Assembly: GCA_945949045.1 (NCBI GenBank)
Contig: CAMFDG010000010.1
Coordinates: forward strand, 1-57,187
Reading direction: 5' to 3'
DNA length: 57,187 nucleotides
Source of the DNA: an uncultured Lachnospiraceae bacterium
GTDB taxonomy: Bacteria; Bacillota; Clostridia; Lachnospirales; Lachnospiraceae
The notes beneath the pieces were generated by a model. That model was not told the DNA's origin, ran no database searches, and saw only the letters and a program-made list of their open reading frames with translations. Positions 23,626-33,798 of the stretch are shown piece by piece. The translations under genes were made by a program, and so were the position numbers. The first letter of the stretch is position 1; every line of letters starts with the position of its first letter.

Positions 23626-26600
23626 ATGAACTATTGGGATTGGATGCAGCTTGATCTTCCGATTGCAGCGGCAGTGGTCAGTGCAGGAGATACCTGCAGA
23701 ATTGAAAAAGTGAATGCGGAATTTGTTGAGATTTCCGGATACACGGAGAGGGAATTGAAAGAAGACAGTATCAGGCTGATTGCGGAAGGGGACCGGTATC
23801 TGTTTGAGGATGCTTACAGGAGTGCCTGCAGTGGAGAAAAGAATGTCGAGCAGGAACTTCGTCTGATGCGGGCGGACCAGGAGGTACGCTGGGTGGAGAT
23901 ACGCTTTGGAGAACCGTTCAGAGAGAAGCAGGAGTCATTTCTTGTTATGGTGTTGTGGGATATTCATGCCTCTAAAACAATGGAATTCGAACAGAGACAA
24001 ATGAACCAGCGCTATGAAACCATGGAGAAGCTTTCCCATGAGTATCCCTTTGATCTGGATGTGGAGAAGTGGATCATGCTGCGGCCCCATCGGCTGATGG
24101 AGCTGCGGGGAGACTTTGAGGCGGAGGATACCTATTATCCGGTGGACGAAGAGGTGAAAAATCTGTATCTGCCGGATCAGCAGAAATTTCTGGAGGCCAT
24201 GCGGGCGGCCGCCAGAGAGGAACTTTCAGGAAGTGTGGACACACGCTTTAACGTTGGCGCAGAGGGAAAGGCTCCCCGGTACATGTGGTTCCGCACCTAT
24301 TATAAGAGTGTGGTGGGCGAGGACGGTAAAATCACGCGGATCGTTGGACGCTGTTTCGATATTGATACAGATAAGACTCTTCAGGATGAGGTTCGCAGGG
24401 ATCCTCTTACCAGGCTGTTAAACAAGATTGAGGTGAAACGGGAAATCAGCGCATTCCTCGATGAGAATCCGGAAGGCACCCATGTGATGCTTCTGATTGA
24501 TATCGATAATTTTAAGGGCGTGAATGATAATTTCGGACACACCTTCGGGGATACCGTAATCACAGATGTTGCCAGACTGATACAAAGCCAGTTCCGTTCC
24601 AACGATGTGGTGGGCAGAATCGGCGGGGATGAGTTCCTTGTTTTTATGAAAAATACTGTATTAGACAAGGCTTTGGATAAGGTGAGAAATCTCTGTGAAA
24701 TTCTATCCAAGGAGTATGTGGGAGGGGACCTTCGGTACCGGATCACAGTCAGCATTGGGGTGGCGGCAAGCTCTGACGGGAAGGGCAGCTTCCAGCAGCT
24801 GTTTGAACAGGCGGATTCTGCCATGTACAGCGCCAAGAAGAAAGGGAAAAACGGTTTTGAGGTCGCAGACGGAACGGTTACCGAACAGATTACGCATGAG
24901 GCAAGAAAGATAGAACCCCATGAGATGATAGGACCGGAGGATCAGAAATTTATTGCCTATGCGGTAAGTCTGATGGCTCATGCAAAGAATCTGGACGGCT
25001 CTTTAAATATGCTTCTGGAGAGAATTGCCCATAGATATCAGCTGGAGCTCGTTGCAATTCTGGAATGGAAGCAGGAGGCGGGGGTCTTTACGGTCAGCAA
25101 TTATTATTCAGATTCCCTAGAGATGCCAAAGAGTATGGCCTTCCGGAGCATCCCCAGGGTGCTTGAGGAGCTGGATCAGGGACAGTGTACCTGTCTAACT
25201 ATGCGGCAGATGGCCGAGTACGGGAATCTGGAGGACTATGTTAATGATCTGCAGGCTCTTGCACAGCACAATGGTGAATTTTCCGTGGTGGTGGGAAAAT
25301 TCGAGTATGTGGAAAAGCATAGCGGACAGATCGTATATCTTACTGCGGATGAGCAGAAGCAGTGGTCTTCCATGGAGATGGAAATGTTTGGGGAACTGAC
25401 AAGAATCCTTGCTGTTTTTGCATCCCTGCGTTTCCGTGTGGATGAGAGCAGGGAGCAGATCTATGACATTCAGAGCAGGGATCAGCTGACGGGATTATAC
25501 AATCAGGAGGCTTTCCGGCAGAAGGCTGCTGCGGTACTTAAACAGGCGGACCCGAATAAGATTTATGCCATTGAATATATGGATATCAATAATTTCGGGT
25601 ATGTAAACGAAAATTACGGATACAAAGTAGGGGACGATATTCTGAAAATGTTTGCGCAGGATGTCCAGGAACAGACTTATTTCTGTGCAGGCTGTCGTCT
25701 GTATTCGGACTTTTTCCTCTTACTGATTGCGGATGAAAATGAAAAGCTTTTAGAGGAACGGTTGAGGGGGCGTAACCAGCGTTTTACGAATATGCAGAAC
25801 CACCGCTATCCCAACAGCGGCATGGGCGTGACGGCCGGAATCTATTTCCTTGAGGATACCGGAATGGATGTGGATCTTGCAATAGAAAACGCCAATCTTG
25901 CCTGGAAACGGGCCAAGAATGAGAATAAGCGTGGTGTGGTTTTGTATGATCCCAGGCTTCGCAGCGAGCGCAGTGATGAGCAGAGAATTGTGGGAGAATT
26001 TTTTGAAGCTCTGTACCGGGATGATTTTCAGATGTATCTGCAGCCGAAGTTTGTTCTGGGAGAGCGCCGTGTGTACGGGGCAGAAACCCTGGCCCGCTGG
26101 AAACGACCGGACGGAACGGTGCTGACACCATTTTACTTTATTGAGGCGCTGGAGAAAATCGGTTACATTACGGAACTGGATTTCTATATGTTTGAAGAGC
26201 TCTTAAAGACGCTGGATAAGTGGGACAGGCAGAAGAGAAGGAAGATTGTGGTTTCTACGAATTTTTCCGGAAGGCATTTTGATACCGACGGAGAAGAGTT
26301 CCTGGAGCGTATCGGTCATATTTTTTCCAAGTACAATATTGCGCCGGAGCTGATCGAGATTGAGGTGACGGAGAGCGTTCTTGTGAAAAATGTGGATGTA
26401 TTGAAGAAATGTATGAACCGCCTTCATGAAATGGGCTTTCGGGTGACAATCGACGATTTTGGAACAGGCTATTCCTCTCTTTCCATGCTGGCGGACATGC
26501 CGGCGGATGTGATCAAGATCGACAAGAGCTTCCTTCAACAGGATATGAGCGGCCGTAAGCTGAGCCTTTTAAATGAAATCGGCCGAATGGTAAGGATTTT

Positions 26601-26739
26601 AAAGAAAGAAATCATTATCGAGGGCGTGGAGACCAAGGAACAGGAGAGGGTGCTTCTGAATGGCGGATTTACGCACGGACAGGGCTATTTGTGCAACCGG
26701 CCGGTACCAATCGGTGAATTTGAGAGGTTGTATTTGTAA
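23626..26739 (+). CDS. PAS-GGDEF-(degenerate GGDEF)-EAL cyclic-di-GMP protein
   Basis: From the ATG at 23626 the protein has 1037 residues and no membrane segment. Order: PAS-like (about 5-130), second PAS-like (130-245), GGDEF (about 250-420; intact GGDEF near 331), a GAF-like region (430-610), a second GGDEF-type domain (about 616-780) whose motif is YSDFF, and EAL (about 790-1035). The EAL domain has ETLARW, the Asn of STNFSG, IEIEVTES, IDDFGTGYSS, IKIDKSF and EGVETKEQ, so phosphodiesterase activity is likely. It can make and break c-di-GMP; the second GGDEF may only sense nucleotide. The frame opens with TTG at 23596, but AGGGG lies 8 nt before the ATG at 23626. Confidence 0.9.
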   Translation: MNYWDWMQLDLPIAAAVVSAGDTCRIEKVNAEFVEISGYTERELKEDSIRLIAEGDRYLFEDAYRSACSGEKNVEQELRLMRADQEVRWVEIRFGEPFREKQESFLVMVLWDIHASKTMEFEQRQMNQRYETMEKLSHEYPFDLDVEKWIMLRPHRLMELRGDFEAEDTYYPVDEEVKNLYLPDQQKFLEAMRAAAREELSGSVDTRFNVGAEGKAPRYMWFRTYYKSVVGEDGKITRIVGRCFDIDTDKTLQDEVRRDPLTRLLNKIEVKREISAFLDENPEGTHVMLLIDIDNFKGVNDNFGHTFGDTVITDVARLIQSQFRSNDVVGRIGGDEFLVFMKNTVLDKALDKVRNLCEILSKEYVGGDLRYRITVSIGVAASSDGKGSFQQLFEQADSAMYSAKKKGKNGFEVADGTVTEQITHEARKIEPHEMIGPEDQKFIAYAVSLMAHAKNLDGSLNMLLERIAHRYQLELVAILEWKQEAGVFTVSNYYSDSLEMPKSMAFRSIPRVLEELDQGQCTCLTMRQMAEYGNLEDYVNDLQALAQHNGEFSVVVGKFEYVEKHSGQIVYLTADEQKQWSSMEMEMFGELTRILAVFASLRFRVDESREQIYDIQSRDQLTGLYNQEAFRQKAAAVLKQADPNKIYAIEYMDINNFGYVNENYGYKVGDDILKMFAQDVQEQTYFCAGCRLYSDFFLLLIADENEKLLEERLRGRNQRFTNMQNHRYPNSGMGVTAGIYFLEDTGMDVDLAIENANLAWKRAKNENKRGVVLYDPRLRSERSDEQRIVGEFFEALYRDDFQMYLQPKFVLGERRVYGAETLARWKRPDGTVLTPFYFIEALEKIGYITELDFYMFEELLKTLDKWDRQKRRKIVVSTNFSGRHFDTDGEEFLERIGHIFSKYNIAPELIEIEVTESVLVKNVDVLKKCMNRLHEMGFRVTIDDFGTGYSSLSMLADMPADVIKIDKSFLQQDMSGRKLSLLNEIGRMVRILKKEIIIEGVETKEQERVLLNGGFTHGQGYLCNRPVPIGEFERLYL

Positions 26740-26766
26740 AAAAACATAAAATGGTGGCGCTATCGC

Positions 26767-26795
26767 TTGATTTTTGGCGCTGCTCATTTTATATT
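26767..26795 (+). promoter_or_regulatory. Promoter of nifJ
   Basis: TTGATT (26767-26772), 17-nt spacer, TATATT (26790-26795), about 75 nt before the ATG. It overlaps an imperfect AAAATG...CATTTT hairpin that may end the upstream transcript. Confidence 0.55.
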
Positions 26796-26870
26796 ATTAA
26801 ATTAGAGACATTCTGATTCGATGTCTGATTTTATTCGTTTGAACATTAAATTAAAATAGGAGGACTTATC

Positions 26871-29800
26871 ATGAAACGTTCAATGAAAACCATGGATGGA
26901 AATCATGCTGCAGCACATGCATCTTATGCATTTACAGATGTAGCAGCAATCTATCCGATTACTCCTTCATCTGTTATGGCTGAGGCTACAGATGAGTGGG
27001 CAACTGCTGGTCGTAAGAACATTTTCGGACAGACCGTTCAGGTTACGGAGATGCAGTCTGAGGCTGGTGCAGCAGGTACTGTTCACGGATCTCTTGCTGC
27101 TGGTGCATTAACAACTACTTACACAGCTTCCCAGGGTCTGTTACTGATGATCCCGAATCTGTACAAGGTAGCTGGCGAGAGACTTCCGGGCGTATTTAAC
27201 GTATCTGCCCGCTGTGTTGCTTCTCACGCACTGAACATTTTCGGTGACCACTCTGATGTATACGCATGCCGTCAGACCGGTGTGGCTATGCTTTGTGAGT
27301 CATCTGTACAGGAGGTTATGGATCTTACTCCGGTTGCTCACTGCGCAGCAATTAAGGGAAGAGTTCCATTTATCAACTTCTTCGATGGATTCCGTACATC
27401 TCATGAGATTCAGAAGATTGAGACCTGGGATTATGAAGATCTGAAGGATATGGTAGATATGGATGCAGTGGATGCTTTCCGTAAGAATGCACTGAATCCG
27501 AATCATCCGGTAGAGATGGGATCTGCTCAGAACCCGGATATCTTCTTCCAGTCAAGAGAGGCTTGCAACAGTACATATGATGAGCTTCCGGCAATTGTTC
27601 AGGAATATATGGACAAGGTGAATGAGAAGATCGGTACTGATTACAAGTTATTCAACTACTATGGTGCTCCGGATGCGGACCGCATCATCATCGCTATGGG
27701 TTCTGTATGCGAGACCATCGACGAGACCATCGATTACCTGAGAGAAAAGGGTGAGAAGGTCGGTGTTGTTAAGGTTCGTCTTTACAGACCATTCGTAAAG
27801 GAAGCTTTAATTGATGCTATTCCGGATACAGTTAAGAGAATTGCAGTATTAGACAGAACGAAAGAGCCGGGTTCCCTTGGTGAGCCGTTATACCTGGATG
27901 TTGTTGCTGCACTGAAGGGATCTAAGTTTGATCAGGTTACCATCACAAGCGGCCGTTACGGTTTAGGTTCCAAGGATACAACTCCTGGACAGATCATCGC
28001 TGTTTACAACAATACAGAGAAGCCAAGATTTACCATCGGTATCATCGATGATGTTACCAACCTTTCTCTTGAGGTTAAGGAGAATCCGGTTACGACACCG
28101 GCCGGAACAACCAACTGTAAGTTCTGGGGTCTCGGTGCAGATGGTACGGTAGGTGCCAACAAGAACTCCATCAAGATCATTGGTGATAACACAGACATGT
28201 ATGCACAGGCATACTTTGATTATGACTCTAAGAAGTCCGGTGGTGTTACGATTTCCCACCTGCGTTTCGGACATACGCCGATCCGCTCAACCTACCTGAT
28301 TTCCCAGGCAAACTTCGTAGCATGTCATTGTACCGCATACATCTACAAGTACAACATGGTTCAGGATCTGGTACCGGGTGGTACATTCCTGTTTAATACC
28401 CAGTGGACAGTAGATGAGCTGGATGAGAAATTACCTGGACAGGTTAAGAGATATATCGCTGAGAACAACATCAATTTCTACATCATTGATGGTGTAAAGA
28501 TTGGTAAGGAAATTGGTCTTGGCAACCGTATCAATACCGTTCTTCAGTCTGCATTCTTCTCATTGACAGGACTGATTCCTCAGGATGAGGTTATCAAGCT
28601 GATGAAGGATGCTGCTACCAAGTCTTATGCTAAGAAGGGTGACGATGTCGTTAAGATGAATCACGATGCCATCGATGCCGGTGCGACAGCATATGTTAAG
28701 GTAGAGGTTCCGGAGAGCTGGAAGAATTGTGCCGATGATGATTATTCTAAGGAGATCACAGGAGATAAGCCTGAGGTTGTAGATTTCGTTAAGAATGTAC
28801 AGGCAAAGGTTAACGGACAGCAGGGTAACACAATTCCTGTATCTGTCGTTAAGAAGTACGAGACTGGCTGGACTCCATCCGGTACCGCAGCATATGAGAA
28901 GCGTGGTGTTGCAACAGATGTTCCGGTTTGGGATTCCACAAAGTGTATTGAGTGTAACCAGTGTTCTTATGTATGTCCTCATGCATGTATCCGTCCGGTT
29001 GCCATGACAGAGGCTGAGGCAGCTGCAGCTCCGGAAGGAATGCAGATGAAGGATCTCAACCAGATGCCTGGATATAAGTTCGCAATTGTTGTTTCTGCAT
29101 TTGACTGTACAGGATGTGGTTCCTGTGTGAACGTTTGCCCGGATAAGGTACAGGCTATCTCAATGGCTGGCTTTGAGGCAAATGAGGATGAGCAGAAGTA
29201 CTTCGATTACGCAGTAACACTTCCGGAGAAGGAAGATGTCATTGAGAAGTTCAAACTGAACTCTGTGAAGGGATCTCAGTTCCGTCAGCCATTGCTTGAG
29301 TTCTCAGGCGCTTGCGGCGGATGTGGTGAGACACCATATGCGAAATTACTGACTCAGTTATTCGGTGACAGAATGTATATTGCCAACGCAACAGGATGTT
29401 CTTCCATCTGGGCAAACTCTTCACCTTCTACACCATATACCGTAAACCAGAAGGGACATGGTCCTGCATGGTCTAACTCCTTATTCGAGGATGCGGCAGA
29501 GTTTGGTTATGGTATGTTACTTGCTCAGAGAGCAATCCGTGACAGACTTAAGAGTGAGCTGGATGAGATCGCAGCAAATACAGATAAGGCAGATGTTAAG
29601 GAAGCTATCAAGGAGTGGAATGACACCTTCAACTGCGGTGTTACCAACGGCCCGGCTACCGAGAAATTAGTGGCTGCATTAGAGGCTTGCGGATGCGATG
29701 CTTCCAAGAATATCTTAAAAGAGAAGGATTTCCTTTCTAAGAAGTCACAGTGGATCTTCGGTGGTGACGGATGGGCATATGATATCGGATTCGGCGGATT

Positions 29801-30401
29801 GGATCATGTACTTGCATCCGGCAAGGATATCAACATTATGGTTTACGATACCGAGGTATATTCCAATACAGGCGGACAGTCTTCCAAGGCTACTCCTACC
29901 GGTGCAATCGCACAGTTTGCTGCAGGTGGTAAGGAGACCAAGAAGAAGGATCTTGCTGGTATCGCAATGAGCTATGGTTACGTCTATGTTGCACACATCG
30001 CTATGGGTGCTGACATGAACCAGTGTGTAAAGGCTATTGCAGAGGCTGAGGCATATCCGGGACCGTCTCTGATCATTGCTTACGCTCCATGTATCAACCA
30101 TGGTATTAAGAAGGGTATGAGCAAGGCTCAGACCGAGGAGAAGTTAGCTGTTGAGTCCGGCTACTGGTTCAACTTCCGTTACAACCCACAGCTTGCAGCT
30201 GAGGGCAAGGATGCATTCACCTTAGACTCCAAGGAGCCGACCGGTGATTATCAGGCATTCTTAAAGGGTGAGAACCGTTACGCTTCTCTGGCTAAGTTCA
30301 ATCCGGAGAGAGCTGCTGAGCTGTTCGCTACGGCTGAGAAGAACTCTAAGGATGAGTACGAGCACTTAAAGAAGTTGGTAACTCTTTACGCTGGTAACTA
30401 A
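26871..30401 (+). CDS. nifJ: Pyruvate:ferredoxin (flavodoxin) oxidoreductase
   Basis: The single-chain 1176-residue enzyme converts pyruvate and CoA to acetyl-CoA and CO2, reducing ferredoxin: the central step of clostridial fermentation. The N-terminus (MKTMDGNHAAAHASYAFTDV, AAIYPITPSSVMAE) is the pyruvate/thiamine domain; two 4Fe-4S clusters sit near residues 691 (CIECNQCSYVCP) and 745 (CTGCGSCVNVCP); CGGCGE near 813 and GGDGWAYDIGFGGLDH belong to the thiamine-diphosphate domain. Codon choice is visibly narrower than in neighbouring genes, as expected of a very highly expressed gene. AGGAGG precedes the ATG, and a strong terminator follows. Confidence 0.98.
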   Translation: MKRSMKTMDGNHAAAHASYAFTDVAAIYPITPSSVMAEATDEWATAGRKNIFGQTVQVTEMQSEAGAAGTVHGSLAAGALTTTYTASQGLLLMIPNLYKVAGERLPGVFNVSARCVASHALNIFGDHSDVYACRQTGVAMLCESSVQEVMDLTPVAHCAAIKGRVPFINFFDGFRTSHEIQKIETWDYEDLKDMVDMDAVDAFRKNALNPNHPVEMGSAQNPDIFFQSREACNSTYDELPAIVQEYMDKVNEKIGTDYKLFNYYGAPDADRIIIAMGSVCETIDETIDYLREKGEKVGVVKVRLYRPFVKEALIDAIPDTVKRIAVLDRTKEPGSLGEPLYLDVVAALKGSKFDQVTITSGRYGLGSKDTTPGQIIAVYNNTEKPRFTIGIIDDVTNLSLEVKENPVTTPAGTTNCKFWGLGADGTVGANKNSIKIIGDNTDMYAQAYFDYDSKKSGGVTISHLRFGHTPIRSTYLISQANFVACHCTAYIYKYNMVQDLVPGGTFLFNTQWTVDELDEKLPGQVKRYIAENNINFYIIDGVKIGKEIGLGNRINTVLQSAFFSLTGLIPQDEVIKLMKDAATKSYAKKGDDVVKMNHDAIDAGATAYVKVEVPESWKNCADDDYSKEITGDKPEVVDFVKNVQAKVNGQQGNTIPVSVVKKYETGWTPSGTAAYEKRGVATDVPVWDSTKCIECNQCSYVCPHACIRPVAMTEAEAAAAPEGMQMKDLNQMPGYKFAIVVSAFDCTGCGSCVNVCPDKVQAISMAGFEANEDEQKYFDYAVTLPEKEDVIEKFKLNSVKGSQFRQPLLEFSGACGGCGETPYAKLLTQLFGDRMYIANATGCSSIWANSSPSTPYTVNQKGHGPAWSNSLFEDAAEFGYGMLLAQRAIRDRLKSELDEIAANTDKADVKEAIKEWNDTFNCGVTNGPATEKLVAALEACGCDASKNILKEKDFLSKKSQWIFGGDGWAYDIGFGGLDHVLASGKDINIMVYDTEVYSNTGGQSSKATPTGAIAQFAAGGKETKKKDLAGIAMSYGYVYVAHIAMGADMNQCVKAIAEAEAYPGPSLIIAYAPCINHGIKKGMSKAQTEEKLAVESGYWFNFRYNPQLAAEGKDAFTLDSKEPTGDYQAFLKGENRYASLAKFNPERAAELFATAEKNSKDEYEHLKKLVTLYAGN

Positions 30402-30429
30402 TCTTCTATAAGAACAGGCCATAAACATG

Positions 30430-30470
30430 AAAAGCCCCGACGCAGATTTATTTGCGATCGGGGCTTTTTT
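30430..30470 (+). terminator. Terminator of nifJ
   Basis: AAAGCCCCGA (30431-30440) pairs with TCGGGGCTTT (30458-30467); inner CGCA/TGCG extends the fold; a T-run follows. Confidence 0.92.
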
Positions 30471-30510
30471 ATGAGCAATGAGTCAATAACGTAAAGACGC
30501 AAATTTTTCA

Positions 30511-30539
30511 TTTACAAACAGTTTATAGAATGATAGAAT
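30511..30539 (+). promoter_or_regulatory. Promoter of the coiled-coil membrane protein gene
   Basis: TTTACA (30511-30516), 17-nt spacer, TAGAAT (30534-30539), 32 nt before the ATG. Confidence 0.6.
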
Positions 30540-30571
30540 AAAAATAGCAAATTACGTTTGGAGGAACTGAG

Positions 30572-32017
30572 ATGTCAGGTTTGTTGTTAGGACTTCGCAG
30601 GCAGATCGCTAAAAATCGCCGCAAGGAAGCATATATGACAAGATATGTGCCCAAGGCAGCACCGGTGCCGGCTGTTGCCAGCGGAAAGATGAAACTTGAG
30701 CCGGAGAATCTGGATGAGCTTGAGCCGGAGACGGAATCTGTAAAGCCTGTGGCAATTGTCTCATCTCAGCCTCAGGAGAAGGTTCAGAGTACAGAAGAAA
30801 AGGTAGAGGAGTCAGGAAAGATGGAAGAGAAGGATACAGAAGAAGGAACATATAGCCTCACTTGGACCCAGGAGACACCAATGGCAGAGGAAACGAAGAA
30901 AATAGAGGAAGAGGTGCCGGAGCGCAAGGAGAACACTGACGAATCACCAAAGCAGGAAGAACCGGAAAAAGAAGCGGAGGAAGCGCCGAAGGAGGAAGCG
31001 GAACCGGAGAAAGAAACGGAGGAAGCGCCGAAGGAGGAAGCGGAACCGGAGAAAGAAGCGGAGGAAGCGCCGAAGGAGGAAGTGGAACCGGAGAAAGAAG
31101 CGGACGAAGCTCCGGAGGAGAAAGCGGAGCCGGAGAAAGAAATGGATGAGGCAGAGGAACCCCTTCATGGACCGAGACCGTTTGATTTCAGTGCTTACCA
31201 GAATACTTCCAAAGCAGATATGATATCAAATGGTGTAAAGCCTTTCGATTTCGAACAATATAGAAAGAACATTCAGAATTCGGAGGAGAAGACGCAAGAG
31301 CAGCCTGTAGAAGAGGATACGATAGAAGAGGCGGAGCGTGAGCCGGAAGTGGCTCCGGTGGAACTGATTCGTGATAATACTCCCAGAGAGGAAAGCAAGG
31401 AAGATTTCCTGCTGAAGGAGATTGATGAGTTCAGAGAGCGTGCAAAGCGGCTGCAGATGCTTCTGGATAACCGGGAGACAGAAGCTGAGAAGCTTCAGAG
31501 TATCGTCGATGAACGTCAGGAGAAGGCAGATGCTCTTCAGGAGAAGGCAGACGAGCTGGATCAGATCTTGCAGGAACGCCAGAAGGAGGCTGACGGAATT
31601 ACAGCTCAGGTTGAGCGCCAGATTGATGCCTTGATTGATAAGGTTTCCGTGAAGATGGACGAGCTGGAAGCTTCCATGGCCGATCAGAACGAGGATGGAA
31701 GACGTTTCAGCGAACAGAAGGTCAAGGAACTGAAGGAAACTCTTGGACAGATTCAGGAACAGCTTACAACACTGAAGACAGAACTTTCGGATAAGGTACA
31801 TACTGAGAATGTAAAGTGCTTCCGCAATATTTCGGATCTTTTGAAGGGAACCGAGCAGAAGATAGATTCGATGTCTGAAATTGAAGATCAAATGGATGAA
31901 AAAATAGCACCAGTAAAACTCCTTGGAATTTCATCACTGGTAGTTGGAATAATCAATTTTGTTGCGATTGTTATCTTAATGATCGTTAGCATGATCAGTT
32001 CCGGTGCAATTGGTTAA
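30572..32017 (+). CDS. Glu/Pro-repeat, coiled-coil, C-terminally membrane-anchored protein
   Basis: The 481-residue protein has a basic N-terminus (RRQIAKNRRKEAYMTRYVP), a long acidic disordered part with a tandem repeat EEAPKEEAEPEKE (about 134-189), a repeated short motif (PFDFSAYQN and PFDFEQYRK, about 206-232), a long coiled coil (about 275-440) and one C-terminal membrane segment (about 447-475). No signal peptide precedes it, so the bulk should be cytoplasmic and tail-anchored. Such a layout suggests a scaffold or a cell-envelope tether, but I know no family. It is monocistronic, with its own promoter and terminator. Confidence 0.8.
   Translation: MSGLLLGLRRQIAKNRRKEAYMTRYVPKAAPVPAVASGKMKLEPENLDELEPETESVKPVAIVSSQPQEKVQSTEEKVEESGKMEEKDTEEGTYSLTWTQETPMAEETKKIEEEVPERKENTDESPKQEEPEKEAEEAPKEEAEPEKETEEAPKEEAEPEKEAEEAPKEEVEPEKEADEAPEEKAEPEKEMDEAEEPLHGPRPFDFSAYQNTSKADMISNGVKPFDFEQYRKNIQNSEEKTQEQPVEEDTIEEAEREPEVAPVELIRDNTPREESKEDFLLKEIDEFRERAKRLQMLLDNRETEAEKLQSIVDERQEKADALQEKADELDQILQERQKEADGITAQVERQIDALIDKVSVKMDELEASMADQNEDGRRFSEQKVKELKETLGQIQEQLTTLKTELSDKVHTENVKCFRNISDLLKGTEQKIDSMSEIEDQMDEKIAPVKLLGISSLVVGIINFVAIVILMIVSMISSGAIG
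30971..31138 (+). repeat. Four tandem 42-bp repeats inside the coding region
   Basis: Units start at 30971, 31013, 31055 and 31097, each 14 codons beginning GAAGCGGAGGAAGCG or a close variant. The first three differ by one or two bases; the fourth is more diverged. Copy number may vary between strains. Confidence 0.9.
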
Positions 32018-32034
32018 TTGAGGCTTTGTAAAGA

Positions 32035-32066
32035 TGCAATTCCCTTTTTGGGGGAATTGCATTTTA
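32035..32066 (+). terminator. Terminator of the coiled-coil protein gene
   Basis: TGCAATTCCC (32035-32044) pairs perfectly with GGGAATTGCA (32052-32061), followed by TTTTA. Confidence 0.88.
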
Positions 32067-32100
32067 TGTTGCTATAAGACCTGCGGTAAGGAGTAATAGG

Positions 32101-33768
32101 ATGGAAAAAAAACAGGTTTGGGTAATCGGACATAAGAATCCGGATACGGATTCCATCTGTGCAGCGATAGCCTATGCAAATTTAAAAAACAATCTGGAAA
32201 AGCGTGAGGAATCTGCATCTATGGTTACGGAATATGTTCCGAAACGTGCCGGTGATCTGAACGCTGAGACGGAATATGTGTTAAACAGATTTCAGGTTTC
32301 ACGTCCCGGTCTTGTCACAGATGTAGGAACACAGATCCGGGATATTCATATTCGAAAGACAGAGGGAGTCAGCAGTCATATTTCCATGAAAAAGGCATGG
32401 GAGATGATGAAAATTCTTGGGGTTGTTACGCTTCCGGTAGTGAGCAATAACAAGCTGGAGGGGTTGATCGTTACGGGGGATATTGCAAAATCCTATATGG
32501 ATGTTTACGATAATACGATCCTTTCCACAGCGCGAACACAGTATAAGAACATTGTAGAAACGCTGGAGGGGCAGCTTCTGACCGGAAACGAGCATGCATA
32601 TTTTGTGCATGGCAAGGTAGTGATTGGAGTCGGTACACCGGAGGTGCTTTCTACGGCGGTGGATAGTGACGATCTGGTCATGATCGGAGACAGGGAAGAA
32701 TCTCAGATGCTCTCCATAGCATCTAACTGCAGCTGTATGATTGTGACGAACGGTTATGAAGTGGTTCCGGAGGTGATCGAGGCCGCAAAGCAGAGAGAAG
32801 TGGTTTTGATCAGCACGCCATACGATACCTTTACGGCAGCCCGTCTGATCAATCAGAGTATTCCTATCAAGCACTTTATGACCAAGAAGGATATCATCCA
32901 TTTTCATTTAGATGATTATGTGGATGAGGTTCGGGAGACTGTTGCGAAGATCCGGCACCGTGATTTCCCCATTCTTGATGAAAATCAGAATTATGTCGGT
33001 ATGTTTTCCAGACGAAACCTGATGGATTCGCAGAAAAAACAGTTGATCCTGGTGGATCACAATGAGAAATCACAGGCGGTTACCAATATTGAGGAGGCTG
33101 AAATACTGGAAATTATCGATCACCACCGTCTGGGAAGCCTGGAAACCATGGCCCCGGTTTATTTTAGAAATCAGCCTCTGGGTTGTACCTCCACCATTAT
33201 ATATCAGATGTACCAGGAAAAAAATGTGGAGATCACAGCACAGATGGCAGGGCTCATGTGCGCAGCAATTTTGTCAGATACCTTAATGTTCCGCTCTCCA
33301 ACCTGTACCCAGATTGACAAGGAGGCAGCGTGCAGTCTGGCGGACATTGCCGGTGTCAAGGTAGAGGAACTGGCGTCTGCCATGTTTAAGGCGGGCAGTG
33401 ATTTTGATAGTAAAACAGAGGAAGAAATATTAAATCAGGATTTTAAAATTTTCCATTATGGAGATGTCAGCTTCGGCGTGGCACAGATTAGCGCTATGAG
33501 CAGACCGGAGCTGGACCGTGTGCAGAAACGGATCGAGCCAAAGATGGAGCAGATGATGGGAGAAAAGCAGGTACAGATGCTGTTTGTGATGCTTACCGAT
33601 ATTCTGAATGAAGCAACCTTTTTAATATACCGGGGCGGAGATGCGGCTCAGATTGCAGCAAAGGCGTATAACTGTCCTCTGTCTCAGGAGGGCATCATGC
33701 TGGAGAATGTGGTATCCAGAAAGAAACAGTTGATTCCTGCGCTCATCAATACCATGGCAGAGACATAG
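32101..33768 (+). CDS. Manganese-dependent inorganic pyrophosphatase, family II, with CBS and DRTGG domains
   Basis: The enzyme hydrolyses pyrophosphate and so pulls biosynthetic reactions forward. The 555-residue protein has the DHH-family metal motifs GHKNPDTDSICAAIAYA at the N-terminus, LVDHNE, IDHHRLGS, and SDTLMFRSPT; a C-terminal DHHA2 domain completes the site. Between the first and second motif lie two CBS domains flanking a DRTGG domain (about 70-300), the regulatory cassette of clostridial CBS pyrophosphatases, which are controlled by adenine nucleotides. Length fits that subtype. AAGGAG lies before the ATG. dapF follows 30 bp on. Confidence 0.95.
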   Translation: MEKKQVWVIGHKNPDTDSICAAIAYANLKNNLEKREESASMVTEYVPKRAGDLNAETEYVLNRFQVSRPGLVTDVGTQIRDIHIRKTEGVSSHISMKKAWEMMKILGVVTLPVVSNNKLEGLIVTGDIAKSYMDVYDNTILSTARTQYKNIVETLEGQLLTGNEHAYFVHGKVVIGVGTPEVLSTAVDSDDLVMIGDREESQMLSIASNCSCMIVTNGYEVVPEVIEAAKQREVVLISTPYDTFTAARLINQSIPIKHFMTKKDIIHFHLDDYVDEVRETVAKIRHRDFPILDENQNYVGMFSRRNLMDSQKKQLILVDHNEKSQAVTNIEEAEILEIIDHHRLGSLETMAPVYFRNQPLGCTSTIIYQMYQEKNVEITAQMAGLMCAAILSDTLMFRSPTCTQIDKEAACSLADIAGVKVEELASAMFKAGSDFDSKTEEEILNQDFKIFHYGDVSFGVAQISAMSRPELDRVQKRIEPKMEQMMGEKQVQMLFVMLTDILNEATFLIYRGGDAAQIAAKAYNCPLSQEGIMLENVVSRKKQLIPALINTMAET

Positions 33769-33798
33769 AGCATGGACAAAGAGGGAGGTTTTGGATAT

